This document shows positions 25,874 through 34,626 of a DNA stretch of 64,000 nt, in pieces; within the stretch, counting starts at the first letter, position 1; the number at the start of each line of letters is the position of its first letter. The notes beneath the pieces are model-generated. The model was not told where the DNA came from and did not search any database. It worked only from the letters and a program-made list of their open reading frames with translations. Source of the stretch: Halodesulfovibrio marinisediminis DSM 17456 (lineage in GTDB: Bacteria; Desulfobacterota; Desulfovibrionia; Desulfovibrionales; Desulfovibrionaceae); the NCBI RefSeq assembly GCF_900129975.1, contig NZ_FSRG01000003.1, positions 62,001 through 126,000 of the forward strand, written 5' to 3'. Both the position numbers and the translations under genes were made by a program.

Positions 25874-26128
25874 GCAGTAAATTTGCAAAAAGTGATATTG
25901 TTATTATTAAGGCTGGTTATATGTTAGATTTGTGTTGTATAACAAGAAAAACAGATTGCCAGCTTGTGTGTCGTTAACATATTTGTACTTTTCGATAAAA
26001 TCACGAGTAAACCATCAGTAGTATTTCAAACCTTGATGAGGTACGTAACGTAGATTGTTGTATGAGCAGATAGTCGTCGTCCAATGCGATACTATTTCAG
26101 GGTTTTTATGTAAGGAGCTAACGCACAA

Positions 26129-27691
26129 ATGGCGTTCTTAACAGGCAGACAGCACATGGGACTTGCGGCAGTTATTATGGCTGTGAGCATTTTCCTGTCG
26201 CGATTTATGGGGCTTATCCGTGATAAGGTTATTTCCTTTTATTACGGTGCATCCATAGAGTCTGATATCTATTTTGCTTCGTTTGTTATTCCGGATTTTC
26301 TTAATTACCTGCTTGCTGGCGGGTATTTTTCCATAACCCTTATCCCGTTACTTGCTGAATATTTTGGTAAGGACGAGAACGAAGGCTGGACGTTTTTTTC
26401 TTCCGTGCTGTTCTGGGTATGTATGTTTATCACAGCGGGAACTTGTGCTGCATGGATAGGGGCTCCCTATTTAGCAAAGATCGCGGCACCGGGGTTTGAT
26501 GCAGCTTCGATTGCGCGTCTTACCTATTTCTTACGCATTATTTTGCCTGCGCAGATTTTCTTCCTGTTAGGTTCATGTTTTTCCGGCGTGTTGTACATGC
26601 GCAAACAGTTCATGGTTCCGGCGCTTGTTCCTCTTGTTTATAATGCAAGCATCATTATCGGCGGTCTGTTTATGATCGATAGAGGAATGGAAGGATTTTG
26701 CTGGGGCGTACTTTTTGGTGCTGCAACAGGAAGTTTTATGCTGCCGTATCTTGCCGTGCGTAGCGGTGGGTTCCAATGGCGTTTTGCTTTGCGCCATCAA
26801 GGTTTAAAACGTTTTGTTTTGTTGGCGTTGCCTCTTATGATAGGGCAATCCATTGTTGTACTTGATGAGCAGTTTGTACGTATCTTTGGTTCTCTTACTG
26901 GTGACGGTTCAGTAAGTCTTTTGAACTACTCCCGTCGTATTATGTTGGTTCCTGTGGGAGTTGTTGCTCAGGCTGCAGGGGTGGCTTCATATCCGTTCCT
27001 TGCAGCGTTGGTAGCAAAAGGGGATACAGCAGAGTTCAACTCTACACTTAGCAAGGCATTGCGGAATACGATGCTTTTTATCGTCCCTCTTTCCTTCTGG
27101 ATGATCAGTGCAGCAGAACCGACACTTCGTCTTATCTTTCAACAGGGTAGCTTTGGTTTAGAGGAAACTCTTGGTGCAACACCGCTTCTGCAGATTATGT
27201 TGGCTTCAGTTGCGTTCTGGGGCGTACAGCAGATGATTGGACGAGCCTTCTATGCATATAAAGATACCATTACCCCTGCTGTTGTGGGCAGTGTGGTTTC
27301 TATCATGGCCATACCTCTATACTGGTTTTTGAGTAAAACTATAGGCGTGATGGGCGTGGCGTTGGCTGGAACTATGTCAGTTGTTCTTTATACGCTGGTT
27401 CTGTCAGCTGTCTGGATGCGTAGACATGGTAGTGATGCCTTTACAGGCGTCCTACGTATGTTCCTGCTTTCAGCAGTACTGTGTATTCCTGCAATGGTGG
27501 GGTCTGTCTATGTTGTGCAGCAGGTTCCTCTATTGTTTGAAGGACGTCCGCTCACAGGTGCTTTTATTTCGTTGGCAGTAAGTGGAACTCTTTTCTGTGG
27601 GTTGTACTTGTGCACGTCATGGTTGATTGCCCCTAAGGCAATTGAACCTATTGTTGCATTTGTTCGCGGACGAGTGCTACGCCGTGTTTAG
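26129..27691 (+). CDS. murJ: Lipid II flippase MurJ (MviN)
   Basis: Flips undecaprenyl-linked peptidoglycan precursor across the inner membrane. The 520-residue protein is hydrophobic throughout, with about 14 predicted helices. Family features: FLSRFMGLIRDKVISFYYGAS at the first helix, SDIYFASFVIPDFLNYLLAGG, an FFLLGSCFSGVLYMRKQF stretch, SLLNYSRRIMLVPVGVVAQA near residue 270 and FYAYKDTITP near 373. AAGGAG lies about a dozen bases before ATG 26129, slightly long. It is monocistronic, ending at the hairpin at 27748. Confidence 0.96.
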   Translation: MAFLTGRQHMGLAAVIMAVSIFLSRFMGLIRDKVISFYYGASIESDIYFASFVIPDFLNYLLAGGYFSITLIPLLAEYFGKDENEGWTFFSSVLFWVCMFITAGTCAAWIGAPYLAKIAAPGFDAASIARLTYFLRIILPAQIFFLLGSCFSGVLYMRKQFMVPALVPLVYNASIIIGGLFMIDRGMEGFCWGVLFGAATGSFMLPYLAVRSGGFQWRFALRHQGLKRFVLLALPLMIGQSIVVLDEQFVRIFGSLTGDGSVSLLNYSRRIMLVPVGVVAQAAGVASYPFLAALVAKGDTAEFNSTLSKALRNTMLFIVPLSFWMISAAEPTLRLIFQQGSFGLEETLGATPLLQIMLASVAFWGVQQMIGRAFYAYKDTITPAVVGSVVSIMAIPLYWFLSKTIGVMGVALAGTMSVVLYTLVLSAVWMRRHGSDAFTGVLRMFLLSAVLCIPAMVGSVYVVQQVPLLFEGRPLTGAFISLAVSGTLFCGLYLCTSWLIAPKAIEPIVAFVRGRVLRRV

Positions 27692-27747
27692 GATGTATTC
27701 ATATGAGCTTTTGGGGCTCTAATAACATTGTTCGTTTTCTGAATGTG

Positions 27748-27778
27748 AAAAAGGAGGTAGCTATGCAACCTCCTTTTT
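27748..27778 (+). terminator. Intrinsic terminator after murJ
   Basis: AAAAAGGAGGT (27748-27758) pairs with ACCTCCTTTTT (27768-27778). The stem contains a ribosome-site-like AAGGAGG followed by ATG, but the ten-codon frame is a by-product of the hairpin. Confidence 0.85.
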
Positions 27779-27814
27779 TAATCTATTTACTATAGAGTTC
27801 TGGGCAAATGACGT

Positions 27815-28198
27815 TTACTGCTCTAGCCCGCCTTCCGGATCACCAAAAAACACATCAGTGATATCTGTTTCTTCAGTTTCAATTGCTGTCAGCTTTTCAT
27901 CAAGCCACTGACGTAATGCCTGTGCGCTATGATAGTTCATCACAATGCGTGAATGAACATCTCGAACCAGTACTTTTTCTTCGGTCTGAGCAATGAGCTC
28001 TGGCCCAAGAGTTCCATCCGGATTAATGACACGTTCGGAAAAGTCAGGAAGCTTGTCAGATTCAGTATAGAAATTCATTTCGATTTCACCCTGCGAGTTC
28101 ACACCACCCCATACGCCGTGGGTGTATTGTTGTTTGACTCCCTCGCGGATGTCGTATTCGAAGCGGATTTTTGATGGAAGCTTAAAGCTGCGGGGCAT
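27815..28198 (-). CDS. Unknown protein, possibly DUF3467-like
   Basis: A 127-residue protein that I cannot name with confidence. The order of features (YTHGVWGGVNSQGEIEMNFY, then RDVHSRIVMNYHSAQALRQWLDEKL) recalls the small DUF3467 group, in which a beta sandwich is followed by a helix. No cysteine, signal peptide or membrane segment. ATG 28198 has GGAGA upstream. It diverges from the 187-residue unknown gene across a region with a 14-base palindrome. Confidence 0.72.
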   Translation of the reverse strand: MPRSFKLPSKIRFEYDIREGVKQQYTHGVWGGVNSQGEIEMNFYTESDKLPDFSERVINPDGTLGPELIAQTEEKVLVRDVHSRIVMNYHSAQALRQWLDEKLTAIETEETDITDVFFGDPEGGLEQ

Positions 28199-28283
28199 GG
28201 TTGTCTCCTGCTCGTCGTTGTTTTTTTATTGCGATCGATGCGGGCAGCCGCATGTGTAGTAGCATGGTAAGATGAATGGCAAT

Positions 28284-28297
28284 ATACACGCGTGTAT
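28284..28297. promoter_or_regulatory. Perfect 14-base palindrome in a divergent promoter region
   Basis: ATACACGCGTGTAT is self-complementary and lies between two divergent unknown genes. A small hairpin, ATGCGG with CCGCAT (28238-28253), lies nearby. An operator is plausible; no regulator is encoded next to it. Confidence 0.45.
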
Positions 28298-28396
28298 TAT
28301 TGTTGGCAAAGGCTTCTCTTGTTTGTGGGACTTGACTGAATTGCGGTTATACAGCACAGTCACAACTCACGAAATCAACCATCCCGGGAGAGGATT

Positions 28397-28960
28397 ATGG
28401 CTGACTATACAAGCGAAAATCTCGAAGCTAAACCATATTTTGATATTGAATTGCTGCTGCAGCTGAGTCAGGAGACTCGTATTGACGGCGCTTTGATGGA
28501 TAAGATGTCTTCCTTATGGGAAAAGTGGCTCAACCACCTTACCGTAAAGAAAATCAAAGTTGGTAAAATTCAATACCTTGCTGTTTGGCTTGATGAGGAA
28601 GCGGAAAAAGATACAGACGCTGCATGGGATGACTCCCCGTCTGATGCATACATGATTACCAACCTTGCACAGGCGTTCATCATGAGCAGCATTTACTCTG
28701 TTCTTCCTGATGTTGAAACTGCAGGCTGTGCTCCGGCACCAAGACCTACTGACGGACTTGTAGATGCTATGGAAGACCTCGGTTGTCCGTACAACGACAA
28801 CGCGTCTGCACTTTCTCGTCGTTTTGCTGTTCTCACTTTTTACCCGTTCAAGGGTGCATGTGACATTTGTTACCTGCAGCCAGATTGTCCTAAAGGTAAT
28901 GGACAGGATCAGGGCAGTGGTAGTTTTACCATTCCTGGATTTGAGGCTGATACTCAGTAA
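28397..28960 (+). CDS. Unknown protein with C-terminal CxxC-x5-C motif
   Basis: A 187-residue acidic protein not recognised. The N-terminal two thirds look helical (DIELLLQLSQETRIDGALMDKM and WEKWLNHLTVKKIKVGKIQY). Two single cysteines follow (TAGCAP, DLGCPY), and then CDICYLQPDCP near residue 155, whose CxxC plus later Cys could hold a metal. The C terminus is a polar tail. A GGAGAGG site precedes ATG 28397. The stop is only 12 bases from that of the convergent 196-residue gene, with no obvious terminator between. Confidence 0.78.
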   Translation: MADYTSENLEAKPYFDIELLLQLSQETRIDGALMDKMSSLWEKWLNHLTVKKIKVGKIQYLAVWLDEEAEKDTDAAWDDSPSDAYMITNLAQAFIMSSIYSVLPDVETAGCAPAPRPTDGLVDAMEDLGCPYNDNASALSRRFAVLTFYPFKGACDICYLQPDCPKGNGQDQGSGSFTIPGFEADTQ

Positions 28961-28972
28961 CAGTCTGAAGCA

Positions 28973-29563
28973 TTATGAATGTGAATTAACCCGTAGTTGC
29001 ACTTGTGACTGCGGGTTTTTTCGTATCCACTGAAGCAGCTCTGCAACAGATATAGAGGTACCATCTAATGATGCGGTAGAAATTGACTCTGGTACTTCTT
29101 CAACCGCAGCTTCAAGCTTCGAGGCAGGAATTGAAATACCTTTCTTCAGGATATTGAGTCCTTTGTCTTCCATGATGGAGTTGAAAAGCAGTAGGGTTAC
29201 AGTACCTTCTGTGATCTCCTGAGCTGGTTCTGTATTGTGGTATGTAATGCCACTACGCATGCTGGAAATAGGGCTATTGCGGCGCATAGTTATTCCTGCA
29301 ACGCCCGGAGCGACTGCGCCAAGCGCAATGCGGGCGTTTGCAGGAATGATTGCTGTGTTCAGGTCGTCAACAGGTTTGCCGTCAATGAAGATGGTCTTGA
29401 TTTCTGAGTCAATGTATTCTTCATCAAATTCAACACGGTTAGTCAAAAAGTTCATCATGGTATCGCCGATGTCCGCAGTTACTTTTGAGGGAGACTGCAA
29501 AAGGTATTTCCACGTTGCGTGTGATCTTTTTGTATTTCTAATACGAAGAGTTAGTTGAGTCAT
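28973..29563 (-). CDS. Unknown 196-residue protein
   Basis: I do not recognise this protein. The N-terminal half looks like a compact alpha/beta domain (TIFIDGKPVDDLNTAIIPANARIAL is its most distinctive part, residues about 60-84). The middle has VTLLLFNSIMEDKG, and the C terminus has a short charged segment. There are no cysteines, signal peptide or membrane helices. ATG 29563 has AGGTG seven bases upstream. The AI-2E-family permease gene lies just upstream on the same strand (its stop is 30 bases before this start), so the two may share a transcript. Confidence 0.75.
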   Translation of the reverse strand: MTQLTLRIRNTKRSHATWKYLLQSPSKVTADIGDTMMNFLTNRVEFDEEYIDSEIKTIFIDGKPVDDLNTAIIPANARIALGAVAPGVAGITMRRNSPISSMRSGITYHNTEPAQEITEGTVTLLLFNSIMEDKGLNILKKGISIPASKLEAAVEEVPESISTASLDGTSISVAELLQWIRKNPQSQVQLRVNSHS

Positions 29564-29593
29564 TGAGGCACCTGTTACTTTGTAGAATCAGTC

Positions 29594-30736
29594 TTAATGA
29601 CGGGAATTTTCTGACAGAACGTGATGGTATTCTTCTCCGTAAATCTTGAGCATTACCATAACAAAGCTCAAGATAAGTGGGCCGTACAGAATGCCGAGCA
29701 TACCGAATGCCTTTAATCCGCCAAGGATGGAAAGGAAAATAAAAAATACGGAAACGCCTGAGCTTTCACGCATGAAGTACGGGCGCAAGAAGCTGTCGAC
29801 TGCTGCAACAGGGATAGCGCCCCACAGCACCATAAATAATGCTGGTTGCCATCCGGATGTGACAAGCAGGTAAAGACTTGCCGGAATCCAGACTATGCCG
29901 GTACCTGCAATCGGGATAAGTGAGCAAAAACTCATTACCGTTCCCCAGAACAGCGGAGTAATGCCTACAAATGCAAGGCCGATACCGCCCACGAGACCTT
30001 GGATGATCGCTACAAGCAGACCACCTACCAGAACAGCTCGGGAGGTGGAACGTAGGGAATGCAGCAATGCATCTTCCTGAGATTCACGCATTGGCCATAG
30101 GTACTTAAGGCCTGCAATCATTTTGTTGCCGTCTTTGAGTAAGAAAAAGACAATAAGCAACATAAGCAGGAACTTGGCTACAAAGTTTAAGGTGTCTCCC
30201 AGTGCAGAGGTACCGAAAGTAACAACTTGTTGGCCGACAGTTTTTGAGATTGTTGCAAGGTATGATTTTATAGCGGCTTCGTTTATGTCAAAAAATGGAA
30301 GCTTTTCATGGAGCCATTGTAAGGTCGGGTTGTGCTGAATATCAGCAAGGAATGACTCGGACTGTGATTGTTGAAGCCATGTTGTCACGGCGTGCACACT
30401 GTCAACTGCTTGCGGGATAAGACTTGTAATAAAGAAAGTCAGCGGTACTGCAATGCAGAGAACAAGAAGCAATATACTAATGGTGGCAGCCCATATTTCG
30501 CGACCATGTACTATGGCTAAGATGCGTTTGTATACAGGGTAACAACATGCGGCGACAACAATGGATAGGATTATTGTGTGCAAAAACGGCGCAGCAATGA
30601 GGTATGCAAGGTACAATGAGAATGTGAGTAGGATAATGGTAAAATAGCGGAACAAATTGTTACGTGGGAACTTAAGGGTAGGCCCTATGTGGTCGGACTT
30701 GCACTGTAATGTTGAATTCTTTGTTTCTTCAGTCAT
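29594..30736 (-). CDS. AI-2E/PerM family membrane permease
   Basis: A 380-residue polytopic membrane protein of the UPF0118 (AI-2E transporter) family, whose members include YdgG/TqsA and YdiK; substrates vary and are often unknown. The pattern is right: three N-terminal helices (about 29-50, 52-70 and 80-103), a central soluble stretch of about 60 residues, then a LLIVFFLLKDG segment, GGLLVAIIQGLVGGIGLAFVG and GTGIVWIPASLYLL, and finally LRPYFMRESSGVSVFFIFLSILGG, typical of the family's C-terminal region. Confidence 0.9.
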   Translation of the reverse strand: MTEETKNSTLQCKSDHIGPTLKFPRNNLFRYFTIILLTFSLYLAYLIAAPFLHTIILSIVVAACCYPVYKRILAIVHGREIWAATISILLLVLCIAVPLTFFITSLIPQAVDSVHAVTTWLQQSQSESFLADIQHNPTLQWLHEKLPFFDINEAAIKSYLATISKTVGQQVVTFGTSALGDTLNFVAKFLLMLLIVFFLLKDGNKMIAGLKYLWPMRESQEDALLHSLRSTSRAVLVGGLLVAIIQGLVGGIGLAFVGITPLFWGTVMSFCSLIPIAGTGIVWIPASLYLLVTSGWQPALFMVLWGAIPVAAVDSFLRPYFMRESSGVSVFFIFLSILGGLKAFGMLGILYGPLILSFVMVMLKIYGEEYHHVLSENSRH

Positions 30737-30904
30737 AAGCGGGGTATTTATCCATATATAGGTTCATACGCGGAGGTAGGATTTCAGCGTATCGTTAAAA
30801 GCTTGTTGAGCTGCATTGTAGCCGTAATAGAATTTATCCGCCAATGAAAAATGTTGGATCATACTTTGGTATAGGATGGTTACAGGATGGTGCCCGCGAA
30901 GTTT

Positions 30905-31819
30905 TTAGATGTCTTCAAAAGCAGGAAGCAGCATGAGATGCTGACGGTAATCAACATAGTCGCCCCATGACCTGTCTTCCAGTTCCTCAATGGCTCCAAC
31001 ATTTTTCTGGAAAAGGGCAATAGCTATCCGGTCAATAATGCGGATTTGCATGCGCGCTTCCTCTACATTGATGGCAGGTGGCAGGTCACCGGACATCATG
31101 AGAGTTTCCATGTTGAAGCGCTGAAGTTTTCGTGTGAACTCGTTAGCATCAAATATGGCTTTATATAGGCGACGCCTGCGTTTTTCGAGATGTTGTTCGA
31201 GTGTGGCAGCGTTTTTTTCGCAATTGGAAGGGAGCGAAGTTAATACATCGACCCATGTGGAAAGCATAACGTTAACCAGCGGATCATGCGGCAGCGTTGT
31301 CATGAAAAATTGTACAAGCGCGTTGCGTAAAAATGGAACGTCTGGGATATTCGCAGTGCGTAGATAACTTTGTGTTTTTAGAGGGATAGTTTCTGGAGTC
31401 TTTGATAGTGACTGGACGAGGAATGTAACCGTTGTGTCATCAAGGTGCAGCCTTGCAATAAAGTCATCCCACATCCATTCAGGGATTGGAACAGAACATG
31501 TCTTTGTTGCCTCATGCAGGGTGATGCATGGTGTTTTTGTAGCAAGGCGGGAAGTGAGCTCCGCGATGTCGTCACTGGAAAGCGGCACTGTAAGGATTGG
31601 TTCCAGAGTGTGAAGTAACGTCTCATCTGGAAAAATAATATATTCAAAAAAAGGTTCGAGATCCGGATTGTCGCTGTCTGCGACAAGTGATTCAAGTTCA
31701 GAAAGAGTGCAGACGCCAAGGACTGTCTCAGCGTACTCCTTGACGTCTGCTGTGAATTTCTGTCCATTTTTCAGCCATTTGCTGAGTATGGAATAGATTG
31801 CTTCAAGATTGGTGTGCAT
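30905..31819 (-). CDS. Unknown protein downstream of mazG
   Basis: A 304-residue protein I do not recognise. It looks largely helical and soluble, with a basic helical stretch HLEKRRRRLYKAIFDANEFTR-like in character near residue 225 and an acidic C terminus ending SWGDYVDYRQHLMLLPAFEDI-like. No signal peptide, membrane segment or cysteine cluster. ATG 31819 is 26 bases after the mazG stop; the Shine-Dalgarno sequence is poor, and a TTG at 31828 is the alternative. Translation may depend on mazG. Confidence 0.75.
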   Translation of the reverse strand: MHTNLEAIYSILSKWLKNGQKFTADVKEYAETVLGVCTLSELESLVADSDNPDLEPFFEYIIFPDETLLHTLEPILTVPLSSDDIAELTSRLATKTPCITLHEATKTCSVPIPEWMWDDFIARLHLDDTTVTFLVQSLSKTPETIPLKTQSYLRTANIPDVPFLRNALVQFFMTTLPHDPLVNVMLSTWVDVLTSLPSNCEKNAATLEQHLEKRRRRLYKAIFDANEFTRKLQRFNMETLMMSGDLPPAINVEEARMQIRIIDRIAIALFQKNVGAIEELEDRSWGDYVDYRQHLMLLPAFEDI

Positions 31820-31845
31820 AGAATGCAATTGAATTTTTTGTAGAA

Positions 31846-32643
31846 TTAGCCGTTCTGCTTTTTCACATCATTCCAGAGCGCATCTTTTTCCTCAAAAGAA
31901 AGGTCAGAAAAAGTAAGACCGCGTTCATGCGCGAGAGCTTCCATTTTTTCGAATCGATCAAGGAATTTTAAGTTGGTTTTATCAAGCGCTGCGTTTGCTT
32001 TGATGCCCTTACGTCTGCCAAATTCAACCAATGTAAAGAGTACATCACCAAATTCAGCTTCAATGGCTTCATTGTCACCGGATTCAATAGCCTCAGCAAG
32101 CTCTTTCCATTCTGCTTCGTATTGTTTTTCTACATCTGCATCGTTGTTCCATGTGAAGCCGACACGAGCTGCTTTTGAGTTGAGACGGTATGCTTTGAGC
32201 AGGGAAGGAAGTCCGCTAGGGAGGCTGTCGAAGGTGCCTTTCGGTTTATCTTCGTCTTTTCCTTTCTTTTCTGCACGCTTAATTTTTTCCCAGTTAGCCC
32301 AGATTTCTTCAACGTTTTGTACGTCCATTTCGCCGAATACGTGCGGGTGACGTCGAATCATTTTTGCAGCGTTTTCCTGCATGGAGTCTGCAAGTGTAAA
32401 ACCATCTTTTTCATACAGACTGCCGATGAAGAGCATGAGGAACATTACGTCGCCCAGTTCTTCACGTACATCAACTTTGTTACCACTACGAATGGCGTCT
32501 ACCAGTTCGTAGGTTTCTTCAAGCAGGTAGTCGCACAGGGTTTGTGGAGTCTGTTCTTTGTCCCAGGGGCATCCATTTTCTCCGAGGAGCTCGTCAATTA
32601 CGTTCCGCAGGGCAATCAGGGCTTCAGTAGTACTTTTATTCAT
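31846..32643 (-). CDS. mazG: Nucleoside triphosphate pyrophosphohydrolase MazG
   Basis: Hydrolyses (d)NTPs to NMPs plus pyrophosphate as a housecleaning enzyme. The 265-residue, two-domain form is present. The first domain has CPWDKEQTPQTLCDYLLEE with EETYELVDAI and EELGDVMFLM metal-binding acids; the second has KAARVGFTWNN, EWKELAEAIE and EAEFGDVLFTLVEFGRR. It shares a strand and possibly a transcript with the unknown gene below it. The cvpA-type gene upstream is separated by a terminator. Confidence 0.95.
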   Translation of the reverse strand: MNKSTTEALIALRNVIDELLGENGCPWDKEQTPQTLCDYLLEETYELVDAIRSGNKVDVREELGDVMFLMLFIGSLYEKDGFTLADSMQENAAKMIRRHPHVFGEMDVQNVEEIWANWEKIKRAEKKGKDEDKPKGTFDSLPSGLPSLLKAYRLNSKAARVGFTWNNDADVEKQYEAEWKELAEAIESGDNEAIEAEFGDVLFTLVEFGRRKGIKANAALDKTNLKFLDRFEKMEALAHERGLTFSDLSFEEKDALWNDVKKQNG

Positions 32644-32696
32644 TGTTTTGCTCTTCGTTTTTTTAGTTACGGTATGGAATTATATTGGGCACACAC

Positions 32697-32722
32697 AAAA
32701 AAGCCCTTGTCGATGCAAGGGC
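32697..32722 (-). terminator. Intrinsic terminator of the CvpA-family gene
   Basis: On the minus strand GCCCTTG, a six-base loop, CAAGGGC and a T-run. It separates the CvpA-family gene from mazG. Confidence 0.85.
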
Positions 32723-32742
32723 AGTTAATCGTAAGGTACGGT

Positions 32743-33207
32743 TTATAATGTATCGGGAATAAACTGCCGCAGCATATCTGTGACGATGCGTAAATGGGGT
32801 ACGAAGATAGAGGTCTTCACATGTTCTGCATTAGGGAAGAAATGTAAGACAAATGCAAGGATGATGCAGCAAAGAAGTACGCCTTTTGCGCCACCAAGTA
32901 CTCCACCAAGGGTGTAGTCGAGCAGTGCCGCCCCGGTAGCACCGATGAGCTTACGAAGCAGTGCCGAAATAAGGGCAGCAACAACCAGTACGCCTATGAA
33001 GATAAGTGCGTATGATGCAACATTGGCCCATTTAGGGTCGATTAAAGATTCAAGATGGATTGCGAGCTGTTCATAATAGTTGTTGGCTAAAATAAAGCCA
33101 CCAACTACACCGGCAATGGATGTAACTTCCAGAATGAGACCTCGGAAAAAGCCTCGGATGCAGAAAAATCCAGCAATGACAATAAATAGGAGATCAAGAT
33201 AGTTCAT
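32743..33207 (-). CDS. CvpA family membrane protein
   Basis: A 154-residue inner-membrane protein of the CvpA family, named for colicin V production and often linked to envelope stress tolerance; its molecular function is unsettled. The N-terminal MNYLDLLFIVIAGFFCIRGFFRGLI signature is clear. Four hydrophobic segments are visible, with a GxxxG-rich LIGATGAALLDYTLGGVLGG stretch before the last. I use ATG 33207; the 29 codons upstream read as non-homologous sequence. Monocistronic, with a terminator at 32697. Confidence 0.88.
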   Translation of the reverse strand: MNYLDLLFIVIAGFFCIRGFFRGLILEVTSIAGVVGGFILANNYYEQLAIHLESLIDPKWANVASYALIFIGVLVVAALISALLRKLIGATGAALLDYTLGGVLGGAKGVLLCCIILAFVLHFFPNAEHVKTSIFVPHLRIVTDMLRQFIPDTL

Positions 33208-33393
33208 GTACAGCCTACAAAAAAAGTAAATCGGTTTTGAATCTTTGCGAGTAGTAGCACAAAAAAATACGTTGGAAAAGACAGCGTTTTGCACAATTGC
33301 ATTTGCGTTTGTTGGTAACTGTTAGTACTTTTTGTCAAAATGATTATGCGATTTTATTGCTTGTGCGTTTTTATTAGGGGAAATTAAAAGACC

Positions 33394-34626
33394 ATGACGA
33401 CTTCTAGCCTTGAAATAGGACAGACTTTTTCTGGTGATGTTCATGTTACTAATGGGAGAAAGCTGTTTTCAGCTGGACATGTCATTACGGAACAGACGTT
33501 ACGTGTGCTCAAGATATGGGGAGTGAGGGACGTCCCTTTGCATGAGGTCGCAGATAGCGATTTCAAAGCGGCGCAGAAAGATAAAATTAATGACGTAGTT
33601 GCGGAACGTTTTACCCCAGCAATGCAGATGTTGTTTCGTGACAATGACATCGGAACATTCCCGATATCGTGCTTGTTGAGGGAATGTGTTGCCCTTGCAG
33701 ATAAAGCAGAAGATTCTAGTGATGGATTTTTTTCTTATCTGCATACTTCTTCTATGCCTAATTTACAGTCATTTAATAGTATCGATTTAGTACCTAGTAT
33801 TGATCTAGATGAGATCCTTTCAGGATATGATGGTTTTCCCGAAGATCTTTTTGCGCTAACGAATATGTTGAATGATGTCTATGTGACATCTGAGGCTGTT
33901 GTAGCTGCAGTAGATAAAAATAAAAGAGTAAAAGATAAATTGCTTAAGATATGTGAATCTTTAATTCATGTATCAAATTGTAAAATTACATCTGTCTATA
34001 GTTGTACTTCTTTTTTAGGAAACAGGACTGTATTGTATTTGGCGATTATGTTAGTGTATATTCATCATGTACAAGATTCATATAATTCTGCTATGATGAT
34101 GCACTATTGTAGATATGCTATAACAACAGGTGTTGCTGCTCGATATATTGCGTCATCTATTGGTGTTTATAGAAGAGAATGTTTCTTTTCCAGTGGATTG
34201 TTGCGCGATGTTGGATGCGTTTTTTATAGTCGTAATTTTACTGATGAATACGAAAAAGTACGTCAAAAAGTGCTATGTGATGGATTATGTTTGTGTGCAG
34301 CAGAAGAAAAGTACATGAAGATGAACCATGCAGAACTTGGTGGACGTATTTTGAAATGGCTCGGATTTCCTGCTTCAATGGAAAAAAGTGTACAAGAACA
34401 CCATACCGCATCCACTGATATAACCACAAAAGAACATGCTGTAATGCATATTGCAGAAATAGTAGCAAAAGCACTTACATTTGATCCTGTCTATGATGTT
34501 CCGGCCCCAGTAGTAAATGCTGCTGCTTGGGAGATGTTAAATATTACGGAAGCTACTTTTACCGATTTTGTGAAGATGATTTATATTAAGTCTAAAGAAA
34601 TTATACGGTTGGCATATGCAGAATAA
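33394..34626 (+). CDS. HDOD-domain signalling protein
   Basis: A 410-residue HDOD protein, a group without proven catalysis that often sits in signalling networks. An N-terminal segment of about 150 residues of unknown type precedes the HDOD core (about 155-370). Landmarks are LFALTNMLNDVYVTSEAVVAAVDKN, SGLLRDVGCVFY (the HD pair of true phosphohydrolases is RD here), NHAELGGRILKWLGFP and VQEHHTAS. The gene is visibly more AT-rich than its neighbours, especially 33720-34150. It overlaps the next gene by 11 bases, implying translational coupling. Confidence 0.85.
   Translation: MTTSSLEIGQTFSGDVHVTNGRKLFSAGHVITEQTLRVLKIWGVRDVPLHEVADSDFKAAQKDKINDVVAERFTPAMQMLFRDNDIGTFPISCLLRECVALADKAEDSSDGFFSYLHTSSMPNLQSFNSIDLVPSIDLDEILSGYDGFPEDLFALTNMLNDVYVTSEAVVAAVDKNKRVKDKLLKICESLIHVSNCKITSVYSCTSFLGNRTVLYLAIMLVYIHHVQDSYNSAMMMHYCRYAITTGVAARYIASSIGVYRRECFFSSGLLRDVGCVFYSRNFTDEYEKVRQKVLCDGLCLCAAEEKYMKMNHAELGGRILKWLGFPASMEKSVQEHHTASTDITTKEHAVMHIAEIVAKALTFDPVYDVPAPVVNAAAWEMLNITEATFTDFVKMIYIKSKEIIRLAYAE

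Noticed and set aside
27763-27795. Ten-codon frame with an apparent AAGGAGG site after murJ
   Set aside because: The site and start are simply part of the terminator stem at 27748-27778.
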